This document shows positions 1 through 9,002 of a DNA stretch of 64,000 nucleotides, piece by piece. Each line of letters starts with the position of its first letter. Position 1 is the stretch's first letter. The notes under the pieces are model-generated. The model was not told where the DNA came from. It did no database searches and saw only the letters and a program-made list of their open reading frames with translations. A program made the position numbers and the translations under genes. Source of the stretch: Devosia sp. SD17-2 (lineage in GTDB: Bacteria > Pseudomonadota > Alphaproteobacteria > Rhizobiales > Devosiaceae); assembly GCF_029201565.1 (NCBI RefSeq), contig NZ_CP104002.1:248001-312000 (forward strand), in the 5' to 3' direction.

Positions 1-1825
1 CGCCCAGGCCGCCGTCGGCTCGCTGGCCAAGGGTCTTGACCTTGCCTTCAAGTCGGGCGCCGTCACCGGTCTGCTCGTCGCAGGTCTCGGCCTTCTGGGC
101 ATCACGCTCTATTTCATGATCCTCTCCTGGATGGGCAATGCGCCTACCAGCCGCGTGGTCATCGATTCCCTCGTGGCGCTCTCGTTCGGCGCTTCGCTGA
201 TTTCCATCTTCGCCCGTCTCGGCGGCGGCATCTTCACGAAGGGTGCAGACGTCGGCGGCGACATGGTGGGCAAGGTCGAAGCCGGCATTCCGGAAGACGA
301 TCCGCGCAACCCGGCCACCATCGCCGACAACGTCGGTGACAATGTCGGTGACTGTGCCGGCATGGCGGCAGACCTGTTTGAAACCTATGTGGTCACCATC
401 GTTGCCACCATGGTTCTGGCGGCCATCATCCTGCCTGAAGCGTTAAAACTGCAGGGCATGGTGCTGCCCCTCGCCATTGGCGGGGCATGCGTCGTCACCT
501 CGATCATCGGCACCTATTTCGTCAAACTGGGCGCCGACAACAACATCATGGGCGCGCTCTACAAGGGCGTCATCGCCACCGGCGTGCTCTCGCTCGTCGC
601 CCTCCTGCCAGTCCTCTGGCTGATGTTCGGCGATATGAATCTTCTCATTGAAGCTTCGGACAAGACCTTCACCCCCTGGGCGCTCTTTGCCTGCGGCATC
701 GTCGGTCTCGTCATCACTGGGCTGATCATCGTCATCACCGAATATTACACCGGCACCAACCGCCGCCCGGTCAATTCCATTGCCGAGGCTTCGGTCACCG
801 GTCATGGCACCAATGTCATCCAGGGCCTGGCCGTCTCGCTGGAATCGACGGCACTGCCGGCCCTCGTCATCATCGCCGGCATCATCGTCACCTATTCGCT
901 GGCGGGTCTCTTCGGCATTGCCTTTGCCGTCGCCACCATGCTGGCCCTGGCCGGTATTATCGTCGCGCTGGACGCCTTCGGTCCCGTCACCGACAATGCC
1001 GGCGGCATTGCCGAAATGGCCGGGCTCGATGCATCGGTGCGTCACAACACCGATGCGCTCGATGCGGTTGGCAACACCACGAAAGCCGTTACCAAGGGCT
1101 ATGCCATTGGTTCGGCCGGTCTTGGCGCATTGGTCCTCTTTGCGGCCTATACGCAGGACCTCATCTACTTCGCCAATCTGCCCGACGCTCCGGCGATCTT
1201 CCAGGGCATGGGTACGCTCACCTTCTCGCTGGCCGATCCCTATGTCGTGGTCGGTCTGCTCTTTGGTGGCCTCTTGCCCTTCCTCTTCGGCGGTATGTCG
1301 ATGACCGCCGTGGGTCGCGCGGCCCAGTCCGTGGTGGTGGAAGTGCGTCGCCAGTTCAAGGCCGATCCCGGCATCATGGCCGGCACGTCCAAGCCCGACT
1401 ACGCGCGGGCCGTCGACATGCTGACCAAGGCGGCGATCAAGGAAATGATCGTCCCGTCGCTCCTGCCGGTGCTGTCGCCGATCGTCGTCTTCTTCCTCAT
1501 CACCTGGATCGCCGGCCCCGCCGCTGGCTTCTCGGCCCTCGGCGCCATGCTGATGGGTGTGATTGTGACAGGCCTCTTCGTCGCCATTTCCATGACCGCC
1601 GGTGGCGGCGCCTGGGACAACGCAAAGAAGAGCTTTGAGGACGGCTTTACCGACAGCCAGGGCGTCAAACACTACAAGGGCTCGGACGCCCACAAGGCCT
1701 CCGTCACCGGCGACACCGTCGGCGACCCCTACAAGGACACGGCCGGCCCGGCCGTGAACCCGATGATCAAGATCACCAATATCGTGGCGCTGCTTCTGCT
1801 CGCCGTGCTGGCCCACTGGGGTTGA
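1..1825 (+). CDS. hppA: K+-independent H+-translocating pyrophosphatase (5' partial)
   Basis: Membrane-integral pyrophosphatase, which couples hydrolysis of cytoplasmic PPi to proton export. The reading frame is open from base 2, so the true start and first helices lie upstream of the window. Visible signatures are the substrate/Mg loop [13 protein letters not shown], the [19 protein letters not shown] acidic motif, DNAGGIAEM, and a C-terminal [18 protein letters not shown] motif. These acidic clusters alternate with many hydrophobic helices. After the GNTT motif the protein reads KAVT, with Lys at codon 1082 and Thr at codon 1091. That Lys/Thr pair is typical of the K+-independent subclass, where K+-dependent enzymes have Ala/Gly. 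The gene is followed by several hairpins and a strong terminator, so it probably ends its transcript. Identity is very secure; the subclass call rests on the Lys/Thr pair. Confidence 0.97.
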   Translation, partial: AQAAVGSLAKGLDLAFKSGAVTGLLVAGLGLLGITLYFMILSWMGNAPTSRVVIDSLVALSFGASLISIFARLGGGIFTKGADVGGDMVGKVEAGIPEDDPRNPATIADNVGDNVGDCAGMAADLFETYVVTIVATMVLAAIILPEALKLQGMVLPLAIGGACVVTSIIGTYFVKLGADNNIMGALYKGVIATGVLSLVALLPVLWLMFGDMNLLIEASDKTFTPWALFACGIVGLVITGLIIVITEYYTGTNRRPVNSIAEASVTGHGTNVIQGLAVSLESTALPALVIIAGIIVTYSLAGLFGIAFAVATMLALAGIIVALDAFGPVTDNAGGIAEMAGLDASVRHNTDALDAVGNTTKAVTKGYAIGSAGLGALVLFAAYTQDLIYFANLPDAPAIFQGMGTLTFSLADPYVVVGLLFGGLLPFLFGGMSMTAVGRAAQSVVVEVRRQFKADPGIMAGTSKPDYARAVDMLTKAAIKEMIVPSLLPVLSPIVVFFLITWIAGPAAGFSALGAMLMGVIVTGLFVAISMTAGGGAWDNAKKSFEDGFTDSQGVKHYKGSDAHKASVTGDTVGDPYKDTAGPAVNPMIKITNIVALLLLAVLAHWG

Positions 1826-1916
1826 CCAGACAAAGTCTGGCCCAGACACAGTCTGGACTGATCTTGAGGGGCCTCAAGCCCCCCGCCACCGTCACCACCG
1901 GGCTCGTCCCGGTGGT
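1826..1916. repeat. Cluster of perfect short hairpins after hppA
   Basis: Two near-identical perfect palindromes, CCAGACAAAGTCTGG at 1826-1840 and CCAGACACAGTCTGG at 1842-1856, begin on the base after the hppA stop codon. A third perfect hairpin with a 9-bp stem (ACCACCGGG/CCCGGTGGT) and 5-nt loop lies at 1894-1916. None has a T-tract, so they look like REP-type or RNA-stabilising structures rather than terminators. The sequence shows the structures; the role is inferred. Confidence 0.6.
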
Positions 1917-1957
1917 CCACGCCTCAACAGGCTGGATTGGTGGCAAAACCAAGAAAG

Positions 1958-1983
1958 GCCCGGGGCGAAAGCTCCGGGCTTTT
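1958..1983 (+). terminator. Rho-independent terminator of hppA
   Basis: A 9-bp stem (GCCCGG at 1958-1963 pairing with CCGGGC at 1974-1979, extended inwards by a G-T and two G-C pairs) is closed by a GAAA tetraloop and followed by TTTT. It is placed to end transcription of hppA. Confidence 0.85.
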
Positions 1984-2313
1984 CTCGTCTGCGTTCCAGA
2001 ACTTATCCCCGCCTGTCCCCCTTCGCGTTAAAATCCAAAAATTCCCCGCACGGGACGGAGTCGAGACGGACGGCTGCGGGGAGGCCGATTGGGTGGGCCG
2101 ATCCCCACCTGGGTTCTGGCGCCGGCCGATCCAGTGGCGAGCGATCACTGGACGCGATACCGGTGCTGTCCAAAAATCGGCGCCCCGAGGCGGTTTCGTC
2201 TCGTTTCTTTTCCAATCTCAGGGGCGTTATCGCCTCGGGGTCCGTTCCGCTGTCGTAAAGAACCTGACGCGGAAACGCGGGCAGGGCGCCGGCGTGTGGC
2301 CATGCTTCCGCTA
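1984..2313. other. Intergenic stretch, no convincing gene
   Basis: No reading frame here looks like protein: the open frames lack a ribosome site and recognisable motifs. Structure is present. CCAGTG...CACTGG forms a small hairpin near 2130-2150, and a perfect 10-bp inverted repeat CCCCGAGGCG/CGCCTCGGGG (2183-2192 and 2231-2240) encloses 38 bases. This stretch plus the palindromic element that follows may be an accumulation of non-coding repeats. Confidence 0.4.
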
Positions 2314-2431
2314 GACCCCCACCCGGGCTCCCCCCGGTAGGGGAGGAGAAGAGACGTCTGGGGAGAATGAGAACCCTCCACGAGCACGATAGGTCCCTCC
2401 CCCTGACCAGGGGGAGGTTAGGAGGGGGCCT
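2314..2431. repeat. C/G-rich palindromic intergenic element, copy A
   Basis: The element starts with ACCCCCACCCGGGCTCCCCC and ends with AGGGGGAGGTTAGGAGGGGG, so its ends are inverted relative to each other. The right half contains a perfect 9-bp hairpin, CCTCCCCCT/AGGGGGAGG (2396-2404 and 2409-2417). A copy of the same architecture is at 26855-26970 and a half copy at 53253-53292. This is a dispersed non-coding repeat family, seen directly in the sequence. Confidence 0.7.
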
Positions 2432-2530
2432 CAAAATCCAAAGCCCGCGAAAATGTCGAAACTCTCTCCTCCCGCTCGTCACAGCCATATCCGGGCCGAA
2501 AAAAAGGCCCGAGCACGCAAAGGAGACAAC

Positions 2531-3082
2531 ATGCGCAAGGTGACAGCAGGCCTCTTCCATTCGCTCGATGGCGTGGTGGAGCGTCCGGACCTCTGGCAGT
2601 TTGACAGTTTTGACGATGAGCTGGGCGCGGAGATGACGACGACGCTCGCCACGATCGACACGGCCCTGATGGGGCGGGTTGGCTATTCGGAATGGTCGCA
2701 ATATTGGCCCAATGCCAGGGAGGATCTCGATTTCGCCGGCTTCATCAACGGCGTCGAGAAATATGTCGCCTCCGAAACCCTCACGCCCGATCAGCTCACC
2801 TGGAGCAATTCAAAGCTGATCGAGGGCGATTTCCTCGATTTTGTCCGCACGCTCAAGGCCGGGTCGGGCGGCGATATCGCCACCATGGCCAGCATCTCGC
2901 TGGTGCGCCAGCTGGTGATGGCCGGGCTGATGGACGAGCTGATCCTCATCACCCATCCGGTCGTGGCCGGCACGGGGCGGCATCTCTTCGAGCCCGGTGA
3001 TCCCACCATGCGCCTCGAGTTCGTGCGCGGCAGCATCACCTCGAAGGGCAATGTCATCCAGGCCTATCGGCGCAAGGACTGA
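2531..3082 (+). CDS. Dihydrofolate reductase-like / RibD C-terminal domain protein
   Basis: A 183-residue single-domain protein of the RibD C-terminal (DHFR-like) family, a fold that binds NADPH. Supporting features are the N-terminal strand with FHSLDGVVE, the LMGRVGYSEW segment, the helix with SGGDIATMAS around residues 115-125, and a C-terminal ILITHPVVAGTGRHLFE strand. The start at 2531 is chosen because AGGAGA lies about seven bases upstream; an in-frame ATG at 2453 would lack one and lies in repeat-flanking sequence. Members of this family are mostly uncharacterised reductases outside riboflavin synthesis, and no rib gene is nearby, so the substrate is unknown. Confidence 0.85.
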   Translation: MRKVTAGLFHSLDGVVERPDLWQFDSFDDELGAEMTTTLATIDTALMGRVGYSEWSQYWPNAREDLDFAGFINGVEKYVASETLTPDQLTWSNSKLIEGDFLDFVRTLKAGSGGDIATMASISLVRQLVMAGLMDELILITHPVVAGTGRHLFEPGDPTMRLEFVRGSITSKGNVIQAYRRKD

Positions 3083-3094
3083 GGCTGGCCGGGC

Positions 3095-5224
3095 TCAGGA
3101 TGCCTTCATGCTGGCCACCTGGGCTTTCACCGCTTCGGAGTGCAGCAGGCTGGTCAGCGCGGCAGAGGGCAGGGGCGGGGAGAACAAGTAGCCCTGCACT
3201 TCGGAACAGCCGTGCTCGCGCACCATGGCCAGCTGTTCCTCGGTCTCGATGCCCTCGGCCGTGGTCGACATTCCGAGCGATCGCCCCAGCCCGATCACCG
3301 CCTGGATGATCGCCTGGCTGTCGGTGCGGCTCGCCAGATCGCGCATGAAGGAGCGGTCGATCTTGATCTTGTCGAAGGGGAAGGCACGCAGATAGGAGAG
3401 CGATGAATAGCCGGTGCCGAAATCATCCATCGAGATGCGGACGCCCATGGCGCGCAGCTCGTGCAGCGCCCTCAGCGTGCTGTCGCTGTCATTGAGCAGG
3501 AGGCTCTCGGTGATCTCGAGCTCCAGCCGGGCGGGATCGAGTTGCGCCTCGGTAAGGGCGGCTCGCACCTGGGCCACGAGATCGCGCTGGCGGAACTGCA
3601 CCGGCGAGAGATTGACCGCCACCCGCACCAGTCCGGGCCAGGCGGCGGCGGCCTTGCAGGCCTCGCGCAGCACCCACTGGCCGATGGAGCTGATCAGCCC
3701 GGTTTCCTCGGCCACCGGAATGAATTCCACCGGCGATATGGTCTTGCCGCCGTGGTCCCAGCGCAGCAGCGCCTCGACGCAGGTCACCCGGTTCTCCTCC
3801 AGCCCCAGCAGCGGCTGGAACACGAGGCGCAGCTCGTCCTGCGCCAGCGCCATGCGCAAGCCCGCTTCGATGGCGCGGCGCTGCTGCAGCTCGGCATCCA
3901 TGCCGGCTTCAAAGAAGTGATAGGTCGAGCGCCCCTCGCTCTTGGCCTTGTAGAGCGCCAGATCGGCATTCTTGACCAACGTGTCGGTGGAAACCCCGTC
4001 CCCCGGGCCGACGGCAATGCCGACGCTGGCGCCGATCTCGATGCGCTGCCCGCCGATGTTCATCGGAGCCGAAATGGTCTTGATGATGCGGTCGGCCACC
4101 TTGGCGGCCGCATCAGCGCTCTCGACCGGGCGCAGCAGCAGGGCGAATTCGTCGCCCCCAAGCCGTGCCAGCAGATCGCTCTCGCGCGACGTGCCCCAGA
4201 GGCGCACGGCCGCCTGTTTGATCACCTCGTCGCCCACGGCGTGTCCGAGCGTATCGTTGACCGCCTTGAAGTGATCGAGGTCGATATAGAGCACCGCCGC
4301 CATTTCCCCGCGCTTCAGCGCCGCTTCGGTGCGGGCCATCTGCTCGAGAAATTCAATGCGGTTGGGCAGGTCCGTCAGCGCGTCGTGGCGTGCCAGATGC
4401 TGGATGCGCGCTTCGTTCTGGCGCTGCTCGGTAATGTCCTCATGGGTCGAAACCCAGCCCCCATCCTTCATCGGATGGTGCTGCATCATGATGATGCGGC
4501 CGTTGAGCTCGTGGATATTTTTGCCATATTCGCGCCGGGCGATCACCTCGCGCCGCCAGGCTATATAGTCTTCGCGGTTGCCCCCGGCGCTCATGCCGAC
4601 ATCGAAGAGATGGCCCAGAATGTCCTCGAGCTGGGTACCGGGCCGCAGATAGTCGGGCGGGAGATTATAGATGCGGGCATAGGGCTCATTGCAGATCACC
4701 AGCCGGCCCCGCGCATCCATCATGCAGAGGCCGATGGAGATGTTGTTGACGGCTGCGTCGAGCCGCAGGTTCTGCCGCTCGAGATCCAGCCGGCGCTTCT
4801 CGACGATTTCCGCCTGCGCGATCTCGTCGGTGATATCCTCGTGGGTCACCACCCAGCCGAGCAGGTCGGTATAGACATGGGCCGTCTCGATGATGCGGCC
4901 GCCATGCACCACTTCCTGGGATTTCGCCCGGGCTCCCGCCCGATTAGACAGCAGCTCGCTGGTATAGTTCTCGTAAAAAAGTTCCGGGCTCTGGTTGGCG
5001 TGATTGCCCAGCTTGTGGGAGAGCTGAACCACTTCCTCGAGCGTCATGCCCTTGCGCAGGGCGCTCTCGCTGAAGCCGTAGAGTTCCCGGTAGTGCTTGT
5101 TCCACATCACCAGCCGGAATTGCGGCGACCAGACGCAAAAGCCGTATGGAATATTCTCGAGCGCAGCATCGAGCAGCAGTGCTTCTGCCGCGTCGCCCAT
5201 CTGCGTGGTTTCCTGCAAGCCCAT
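3095..5224 (-). CDS. PAS-PAS-GGDEF-EAL cyclic-di-GMP protein
   Basis: A 709-residue cytoplasmic signalling protein with no membrane segment. Two PAS domains (about residues 15-135 and 150-265; the first has the PAS-7-like FCVWSPQFRLVMWN stretch) precede a GGDEF domain (about 275-435) and an EAL domain (about 450-700). The cyclase site LARLGGDEFALLL is intact, and an RxxD inhibitory site (RESD) sits five residues before GGDEF. The EAL half keeps EALLRW, VNLSP, the EITES glutamate, DDFGTGYSSL, IKIDRSF and AEGIET, so phosphodiesterase activity is plausible. It could therefore synthesise and degrade c-di-GMP under PAS control. The signal is unknown. It is transcribed alone, opposite to the preceding gene. 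Confidence 0.95.
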   Translation of the reverse strand: MGLQETTQMGDAAEALLLDAALENIPYGFCVWSPQFRLVMWNKHYRELYGFSESALRKGMTLEEVVQLSHKLGNHANQSPELFYENYTSELLSNRAGARAKSQEVVHGGRIIETAHVYTDLLGWVVTHEDITDEIAQAEIVEKRRLDLERQNLRLDAAVNNISIGLCMMDARGRLVICNEPYARIYNLPPDYLRPGTQLEDILGHLFDVGMSAGGNREDYIAWRREVIARREYGKNIHELNGRIIMMQHHPMKDGGWVSTHEDITEQRQNEARIQHLARHDALTDLPNRIEFLEQMARTEAALKRGEMAAVLYIDLDHFKAVNDTLGHAVGDEVIKQAAVRLWGTSRESDLLARLGGDEFALLLRPVESADAAAKVADRIIKTISAPMNIGGQRIEIGASVGIAVGPGDGVSTDTLVKNADLALYKAKSEGRSTYHFFEAGMDAELQQRRAIEAGLRMALAQDELRLVFQPLLGLEENRVTCVEALLRWDHGGKTISPVEFIPVAEETGLISSIGQWVLREACKAAAAWPGLVRVAVNLSPVQFRQRDLVAQVRAALTEAQLDPARLELEITESLLLNDSDSTLRALHELRAMGVRISMDDFGTGYSSLSYLRAFPFDKIKIDRSFMRDLASRTDSQAIIQAVIGLGRSLGMSTTAEGIETEEQLAMVREHGCSEVQGYLFSPPLPSAALTSLLHSEAVKAQVASMKAS

Positions 5225-5337
5225 CAGACGTCCCCCCTGTCCTCCCGGACGCGTGGGAGCCTAAGGAGACACACTTAAGAGGTCGTTAAATGGTATCGAT
5301 TTCATAAGTTCGGGAAGCGGTGAAATTATCGGGCCCT

Positions 5338-5940
5338 TTAAAGCCTCCCCGCGAACCCCAGAGCAGTGGGCGGAACAGTCCTGAGCCACTCCGCCAGGCG
5401 CTGTGCCGCATCCTCTGGCGTGAGGCGTCCCATGTCGAGTGTGAGGGCGTAATCCCGGCCCTTGTGCACAGCGTCCTGCCAACGCTGGACCGGTGCGGGA
5501 ATACCCGGTCCGGCAGCGTAAAAGCCACCCTGCGGATCGGCATTGCGGCGGGCCATGATGATGTCGATATCGCAGTGGACGCCGACGAGCAGTAGAGGAA
5601 ACCGGCCCAGCGTCTCCTCAAGCAAAGCCATCGGATCAAACGGGGTGACGTAGTCGCTCTGAAGCCCAAGATCGGACACCACATCGAAACCGGCAGCTGC
5701 AAAGCCGGCGATGGCCGAAAAGCACGCGGTGAACAGGTCGGGCAGATTGGCTTCGAGGTCCGGCCGCTCCCCGCCGGGCCGCAGACCGATCCCGGGCATC
5801 AGTGCCGGCGGCAGGCTTGCGTTGAAAGCGTCGACGCCAAAATGGATCCAGCGTCCGGGCACCTGCGTCTGGATCGCACGCGCCAGCGTCGTCTTGCCGG
5901 AGCGAGGGGCGCCGTTGAGGATGACGATGCGTCCGGTCAT
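5338..5940 (-). CDS. Chloramphenicol phosphotransferase-like P-loop protein
   Basis: A 200-residue P-loop protein resembling the chloramphenicol phosphotransferase (CPT) family. The N-terminus has a strand followed by a Walker A motif (GAPRSGKTT, residues about 10-18). Then come WIHFGVDAF, a family hallmark, and a strand LLLVGVHCD corresponding to the second nucleotide-binding region. Family members phosphorylate small hydroxylated substrates, but many genomic copies are not resistance genes, so no antibiotic role is claimed. It shares its orientation with the upstream argG, which ends in a strong terminator, so it is probably transcribed separately. Confidence 0.8.
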   Translation of the reverse strand: MTGRIVILNGAPRSGKTTLARAIQTQVPGRWIHFGVDAFNASLPPALMPGIGLRPGGERPDLEANLPDLFTACFSAIAGFAAAGFDVVSDLGLQSDYVTPFDPMALLEETLGRFPLLLVGVHCDIDIIMARRNADPQGGFYAAGPGIPAPVQRWQDAVHKGRDYALTLDMGRLTPEDAAQRLAEWLRTVPPTALGFAGRL

Positions 5941-6007
5941 GGCATGCTCCCGCGGCTGTCGCCCAGAGTTAGCCGCCTGGCGGTACCTTCACAATGGCCC
6001 GAAGTGC

Positions 6008-6036
6008 AAAAGAAAAGGCGCTGCATGTGCAGCGCC
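6008..6036 (-). terminator. Rho-independent terminator of argG
   Basis: On the minus strand an 8-bp stem (GGCGCTGC/GCAGCGCC, 6017-6036) with loop ACAT is followed by TTTTCTTTT. It lies about 50 bases after the argG stop codon. Confidence 0.85.
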
Positions 6037-6085
6037 TCCTCCAACTCGATGCGGCTTATGCCCGAAGGCCAGAACCGCGGTAAAA

Positions 6086-7309
6086 TCAGCCCTGCGCCTT
6101 CTTGTTGCGCGCGGCCCAGGTCTTGAGACGCAGGCCATTGAGACGGATGAAGCCCTCGGCGTCCTTGTGGTCATAGGCCACGGCGCCTTCTTCGAAGGTC
6201 ACGAGGTCCATGGAGTAGAGGCTGTGCGGCGAGGAGCGGGCGATGACGGTTGCGGAACCCTTGTAGAGTTTCACCTGCACGTCGCCGGTCACATATTCCT
6301 GGCTCTTGTCGATCAGGGCCTGCAGCATTTCGCGCTCCGGCGAGAACCAGAAGCCGTTGTAGATGAGTTCGGCATATTTCGGCATCAGCTCATCCTTGAG
6401 ATGGGCTTCGCCGCGATCAAGGGTGATCGACTCGATGCCGCGGTGGGCAACGAGAATGATGGTGCCACCCGGCGTTTCGTAGAGACCGCGCGACTTCATG
6501 CCGACGAAGCGGTTTTCGACGAGGTCGAGACGGCCAACGCCATGCTTGCCGCCCAGCTCATTGAGCTTGGTCAGCAGCTCAGCCGGGCTCAGCTTTTCGC
6601 CATTGATCGAGACCGGGTCGCCCTTTTCAAAGCCGATGGTGATGATCTCGGCCTGATCGGGAGCCTTTTCCGCATCGACAGTGCGCTGCGCGATATAGTC
6701 GGGCGCGGGGACTGCGGGGTCTTCCAGCACCATGCCCTCGGAAGAGGTGTGCAGGAGATTGGCGTCGACCGAGAACGGAGCCTCGCCGCGCTTGTCCTTG
6801 GAAACCGGGATCTGGTTCTTTTCGGCGTATTCGAGCAGAGCGGTGCGGCTGCGCAGATCCCACTCGCGCCATGGCGCGATGACGGCGATGGAGGGGTCGA
6901 GCGCATTGGCGGTCAGCTCGAAGCGTACCTGGTCATTGCCCTTGCCGGTGGCGCCATGGGAAATGGCATCGGCGCCGGTTTCCTGGGCGATCTCGACGAG
7001 ACGCTTGGCGATGAGCGGACGCGCGATCGACGTGCCGAGCAGATACTGGCCTTCGTAGACCGTGTTGGCGCGGAACATCGGGAAGACGAAATCGCGCACG
7101 AATTCTTCGCGCAGGTCCTCGATACGGATGTCCTTGATGCCGAACATTTCGGCCTTCTTGCGCGCCGGCTCGAGCTCTTCACCCTGGCCGAGGTCGGCCG
7201 TGAAGGTCACCACTTCGCAGTTATAGGTTTCGTGCAGCCATTTCAGGATGATGGACGTGTCGAGGCCGCCCGAATAGGCGAGGACGACTTTTTTGATCTC
7301 TTTAGCCAT
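6086..7309 (-). CDS. argG: Argininosuccinate synthase
   Basis: A 407-residue cytoplasmic enzyme that condenses citrulline and aspartate with ATP in the penultimate step of arginine synthesis. The ATP-binding PP motif AYSGGLDTS is at residues 10-18, followed by [31 protein letters not shown] and the conserved [11 protein letters not shown] block. Length and motif order match the family. It is transcribed divergently from an Lrp-type regulator with about 125 bases between the start codons, so the shared promoter region could be under that regulator's control (inference). argC lies 21 kb away in this window, so arginine genes are scattered. Confidence 0.98.
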   Translation of the reverse strand: MAKEIKKVVLAYSGGLDTSIILKWLHETYNCEVVTFTADLGQGEELEPARKKAEMFGIKDIRIEDLREEFVRDFVFPMFRANTVYEGQYLLGTSIARPLIAKRLVEIAQETGADAISHGATGKGNDQVRFELTANALDPSIAVIAPWREWDLRSRTALLEYAEKNQIPVSKDKRGEAPFSVDANLLHTSSEGMVLEDPAVPAPDYIAQRTVDAEKAPDQAEIITIGFEKGDPVSINGEKLSPAELLTKLNELGGKHGVGRLDLVENRFVGMKSRGLYETPGGTIILVAHRGIESITLDRGEAHLKDELMPKYAELIYNGFWFSPEREMLQALIDKSQEYVTGDVQVKLYKGSATVIARSSPHSLYSMDLVTFEEGAVAYDHKDAEGFIRLNGLRLKTWAARNKKAQG

Positions 7310-7435
7310 TGCTCAGATCCCAAGGTGTGATGCCGACAGGATAATCCAGTCCATACGCAATAATCTTGCGATTGTCGCGCCCATGGCGCATCCTTTGGCA
7401 TAATCTGCCAAATACTGCAAAGAGAGCGCCACAAA

Positions 7436-7903
7436 CTGTCAGAAGTTCTTGATCCCGTTGATCGTCGTATCCTCAGAGAGTTGCAGCGCAATGGCCGCAT
7501 GTCCAATGTTGAATTGGCCAATGCGGTGGGCCTGTCGCCCTCGCCCTGTCTCCGGCGGGTCAAGCTGCTCGAGGAAAAGGGTATCATCGATCGCTATATC
7601 GCGGTGCTGAACGCGCCGCGTCTTGGGCTCGGTCTCACGGTTTTTACCCGCGTCTGGTTCAAGACCCAGGATGCCGAAACCACAAACCAGTTCGCGGAAA
7701 CGGTGCGCAAATTCCCTGAGGTGATGGAGTGCTATCTCACCACCGGGGAATGCGACGCCATCCTGCGGGTGGTGACGACGGACCTGCATGCCTATTGGCG
7801 CTTCCAGTCCGATTATCTCATGCGCATCCCGTCCGTGCAGAGCGTCAAGACCGACGTGCCGATGGAAACCATCAAGCGCAGCCACGAGCTGCCGCTGCCG
7901 TGA
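7436..7903 (+). CDS. Lrp/AsnC family transcriptional regulator (probable CTG start)
   Basis: A feast/famine-type regulator of about 155 residues with an N-terminal winged helix (LDPVDRRILRELQRNGRMSN, then LSPSPCLRRVKLLEEKGII) and a C-terminal RAM ligand-sensing domain with YLTTGECDAILRVV. The frame opens after a TAA at 7361 and contains no ATG, and no GTG or TTG early enough. A TTG at 7481 would delete the first helix of the DNA-binding domain. CTG at 7436 gives LSEVLDPVDRRIL, the expected family N-terminus, with purine-rich AAAGAGAG about nine bases upstream. The gene diverges from argG and is followed by a GFA-like gene and a LysE exporter, a common target class of this family. Confidence 0.88.
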   Translation: MSEVLDPVDRRILRELQRNGRMSNVELANAVGLSPSPCLRRVKLLEEKGIIDRYIAVLNAPRLGLGLTVFTRVWFKTQDAETTNQFAETVRKFPEVMECYLTTGECDAILRVVTTDLHAYWRFQSDYLMRIPSVQSVKTDVPMETIKRSHELPLP

Positions 7904-7916
7904 GGAGGAGGGTGTC

Positions 7917-8292
7917 ATGAGCGAGGTGGAAGGCGGATGCCGCTGTGGGGCGCTGCGGATCGTCGCGCGGGGGCGAGCCCCGTCGTGTGGGCATCTGCCA
8001 CTGCCTCGATTGCCGCAAATTTCATGGCGCCCTGTTCCATGCCTCTGCGATATTTTCCACCGATGCGGTCACGATCAGCGGGTCGGTCGGGGAATTTGAA
8101 GGGCGGTGTTTCTGCCCAAGCTGCGGGTCCCCGGTATTCTCCCGCAGCGGTGACGACATCGAGATCAGCCTTGGCGCCTTCGACGCCCCCGACATGTTCG
8201 TGCCGACCTACGAGCTCTGGACGGTGCGGCGCGAGGCCTGGCTACCGGCCTTCCCGCACATGATCCAATACCAGCGCAATCGCGAGCCCTAG
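7917..8292 (+). pseudogene. GFA-family (CENP-V/glutathione-dependent formaldehyde-activating-like) protein, frameshifted
   Basis: From a well-placed ATG (GGAGGAGG eight or so bases upstream) the protein begins as a zinc-binding GFA domain with GGCRCGALRIVARG, then leaves frame. The remaining domain continues in the next frame as EPRRVGICHCLDCRKFHGA through CFCPSCGSPVFSR to a stop at 8292. Joining the two frames restores all three Cys motifs (CxC, CxxC, CxxC) of the family. The break coincides with a run of five G at 7969-7973; four G would keep one frame. It is therefore either a one-base insertion that inactivates the gene or a sequencing error in a homopolymer. The gene sits between the Lrp regulator and the LysE exporter on the same strand. 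Confidence 0.85.
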
Positions 8293-8351
8293 TCCCGGCC
8301 GCACTGGCGCGCTATGAGCAAGACCTGCGTCCTTTGCCGCGAGACTTTTGA

Positions 8352-9002
8352 ATGCCCAGCTTCCTGCCTGATTTTTCCGTCATCGCCACCTTTGCCCTCG
8401 CCGCTTTCGTGCTGGCGGTGACGCCGGGACCGGACATGGCGCTTTTCGTCTCGCGCACGATCAATTGGGGGCGAAACCACGGATTTGCCACGGTCATGGG
8501 TGCGCTCACGGGCATTGCGGTCCACACCATGCTGGTCGCCTTCGGCATTTCCGTGCTGATCATTGCCGCCCCGGCCGCCTTCTGGGCGCTGAAAATCGTC
8601 GGCGCGCTCTATCTCGTCTGGCTGGCGATCCAGGCGATCCGCGATGGCGGTGGGATCCTCGTGGTCAACAAACAGGGCGGCAAGCAGCCGAGCTGGACCC
8701 AGTCCTATCTCACCGGTCTTGGCATCAATCTCACCAATCCCAAGGTGGCGCTGTTTTTCGTGACCTTCCTGCCCCAGTTCGTCTCGGCCGATGACCCCTC
8801 CGCCTCGGCAAAGCTGATCTTCCTCGGCATTGAGTTTGTCATCGTCTCCATCCCGGTCGTCGTGGCCACTGTTCTGTTTGCCGAATGGCTGACGCGGACG
8901 CTCAGGGAAAAAGCCTGGGTCGGCAAGGCCCTCAACTGGAGCTTTGCCGCGGTGTTCATGACCTTCGCGGCAACTATTCTCTTCGCCGAGGGCCGCAAGT
9001 GA
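8352..9002 (+). CDS. LysE/RhtB family amino-acid exporter
   Basis: A 216-residue inner-membrane protein with about six hydrophobic helices. The family signature VTPGPDMALFVSRTINWGRNHG lies near residues 22-43, split here only by the expected loop, and is followed by the GLGINLTNPKVALFF block around residue 118. LysE/RhtB proteins export amino acids or related metabolites. Location downstream of an Lrp-type regulator on the same strand suggests regulation by it. The stop codon overlaps the GTG start of rlmJ (GTGA), so the two genes are translationally coupled. The substrate cannot be assigned. Confidence 0.93.
   Translation: MPSFLPDFSVIATFALAAFVLAVTPGPDMALFVSRTINWGRNHGFATVMGALTGIAVHTMLVAFGISVLIIAAPAAFWALKIVGALYLVWLAIQAIRDGGGILVVNKQGGKQPSWTQSYLTGLGINLTNPKVALFFVTFLPQFVSADDPSASAKLIFLGIEFVIVSIPVVVATVLFAEWLTRTLREKAWVGKALNWSFAAVFMTFAATILFAEGRK

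Noticed and set aside
443..1849. A 468-residue antisense frame over hppA rich in His, Asp and Gly
   Set aside because: The composition is what the complement of a membrane protein produces in GC-rich DNA; the hppA frame is unambiguous.
2003..2701. A 232-residue minus-strand frame across the repeat-rich spacer
   Set aside because: It runs through palindromic repeats and the opposite strand of the DHFR-like gene, and has no recognisable domain.
3461..5278. A 605-residue antisense frame over the GGDEF-EAL gene
   Set aside because: Shadow of an intact two-domain enzyme; no independent evidence.
5338..5940. CPT-like gene considered as an antibiotic resistance gene
   Set aside because: Only the general P-loop fold is visible; most genomic members are not shown to act on chloramphenicol.
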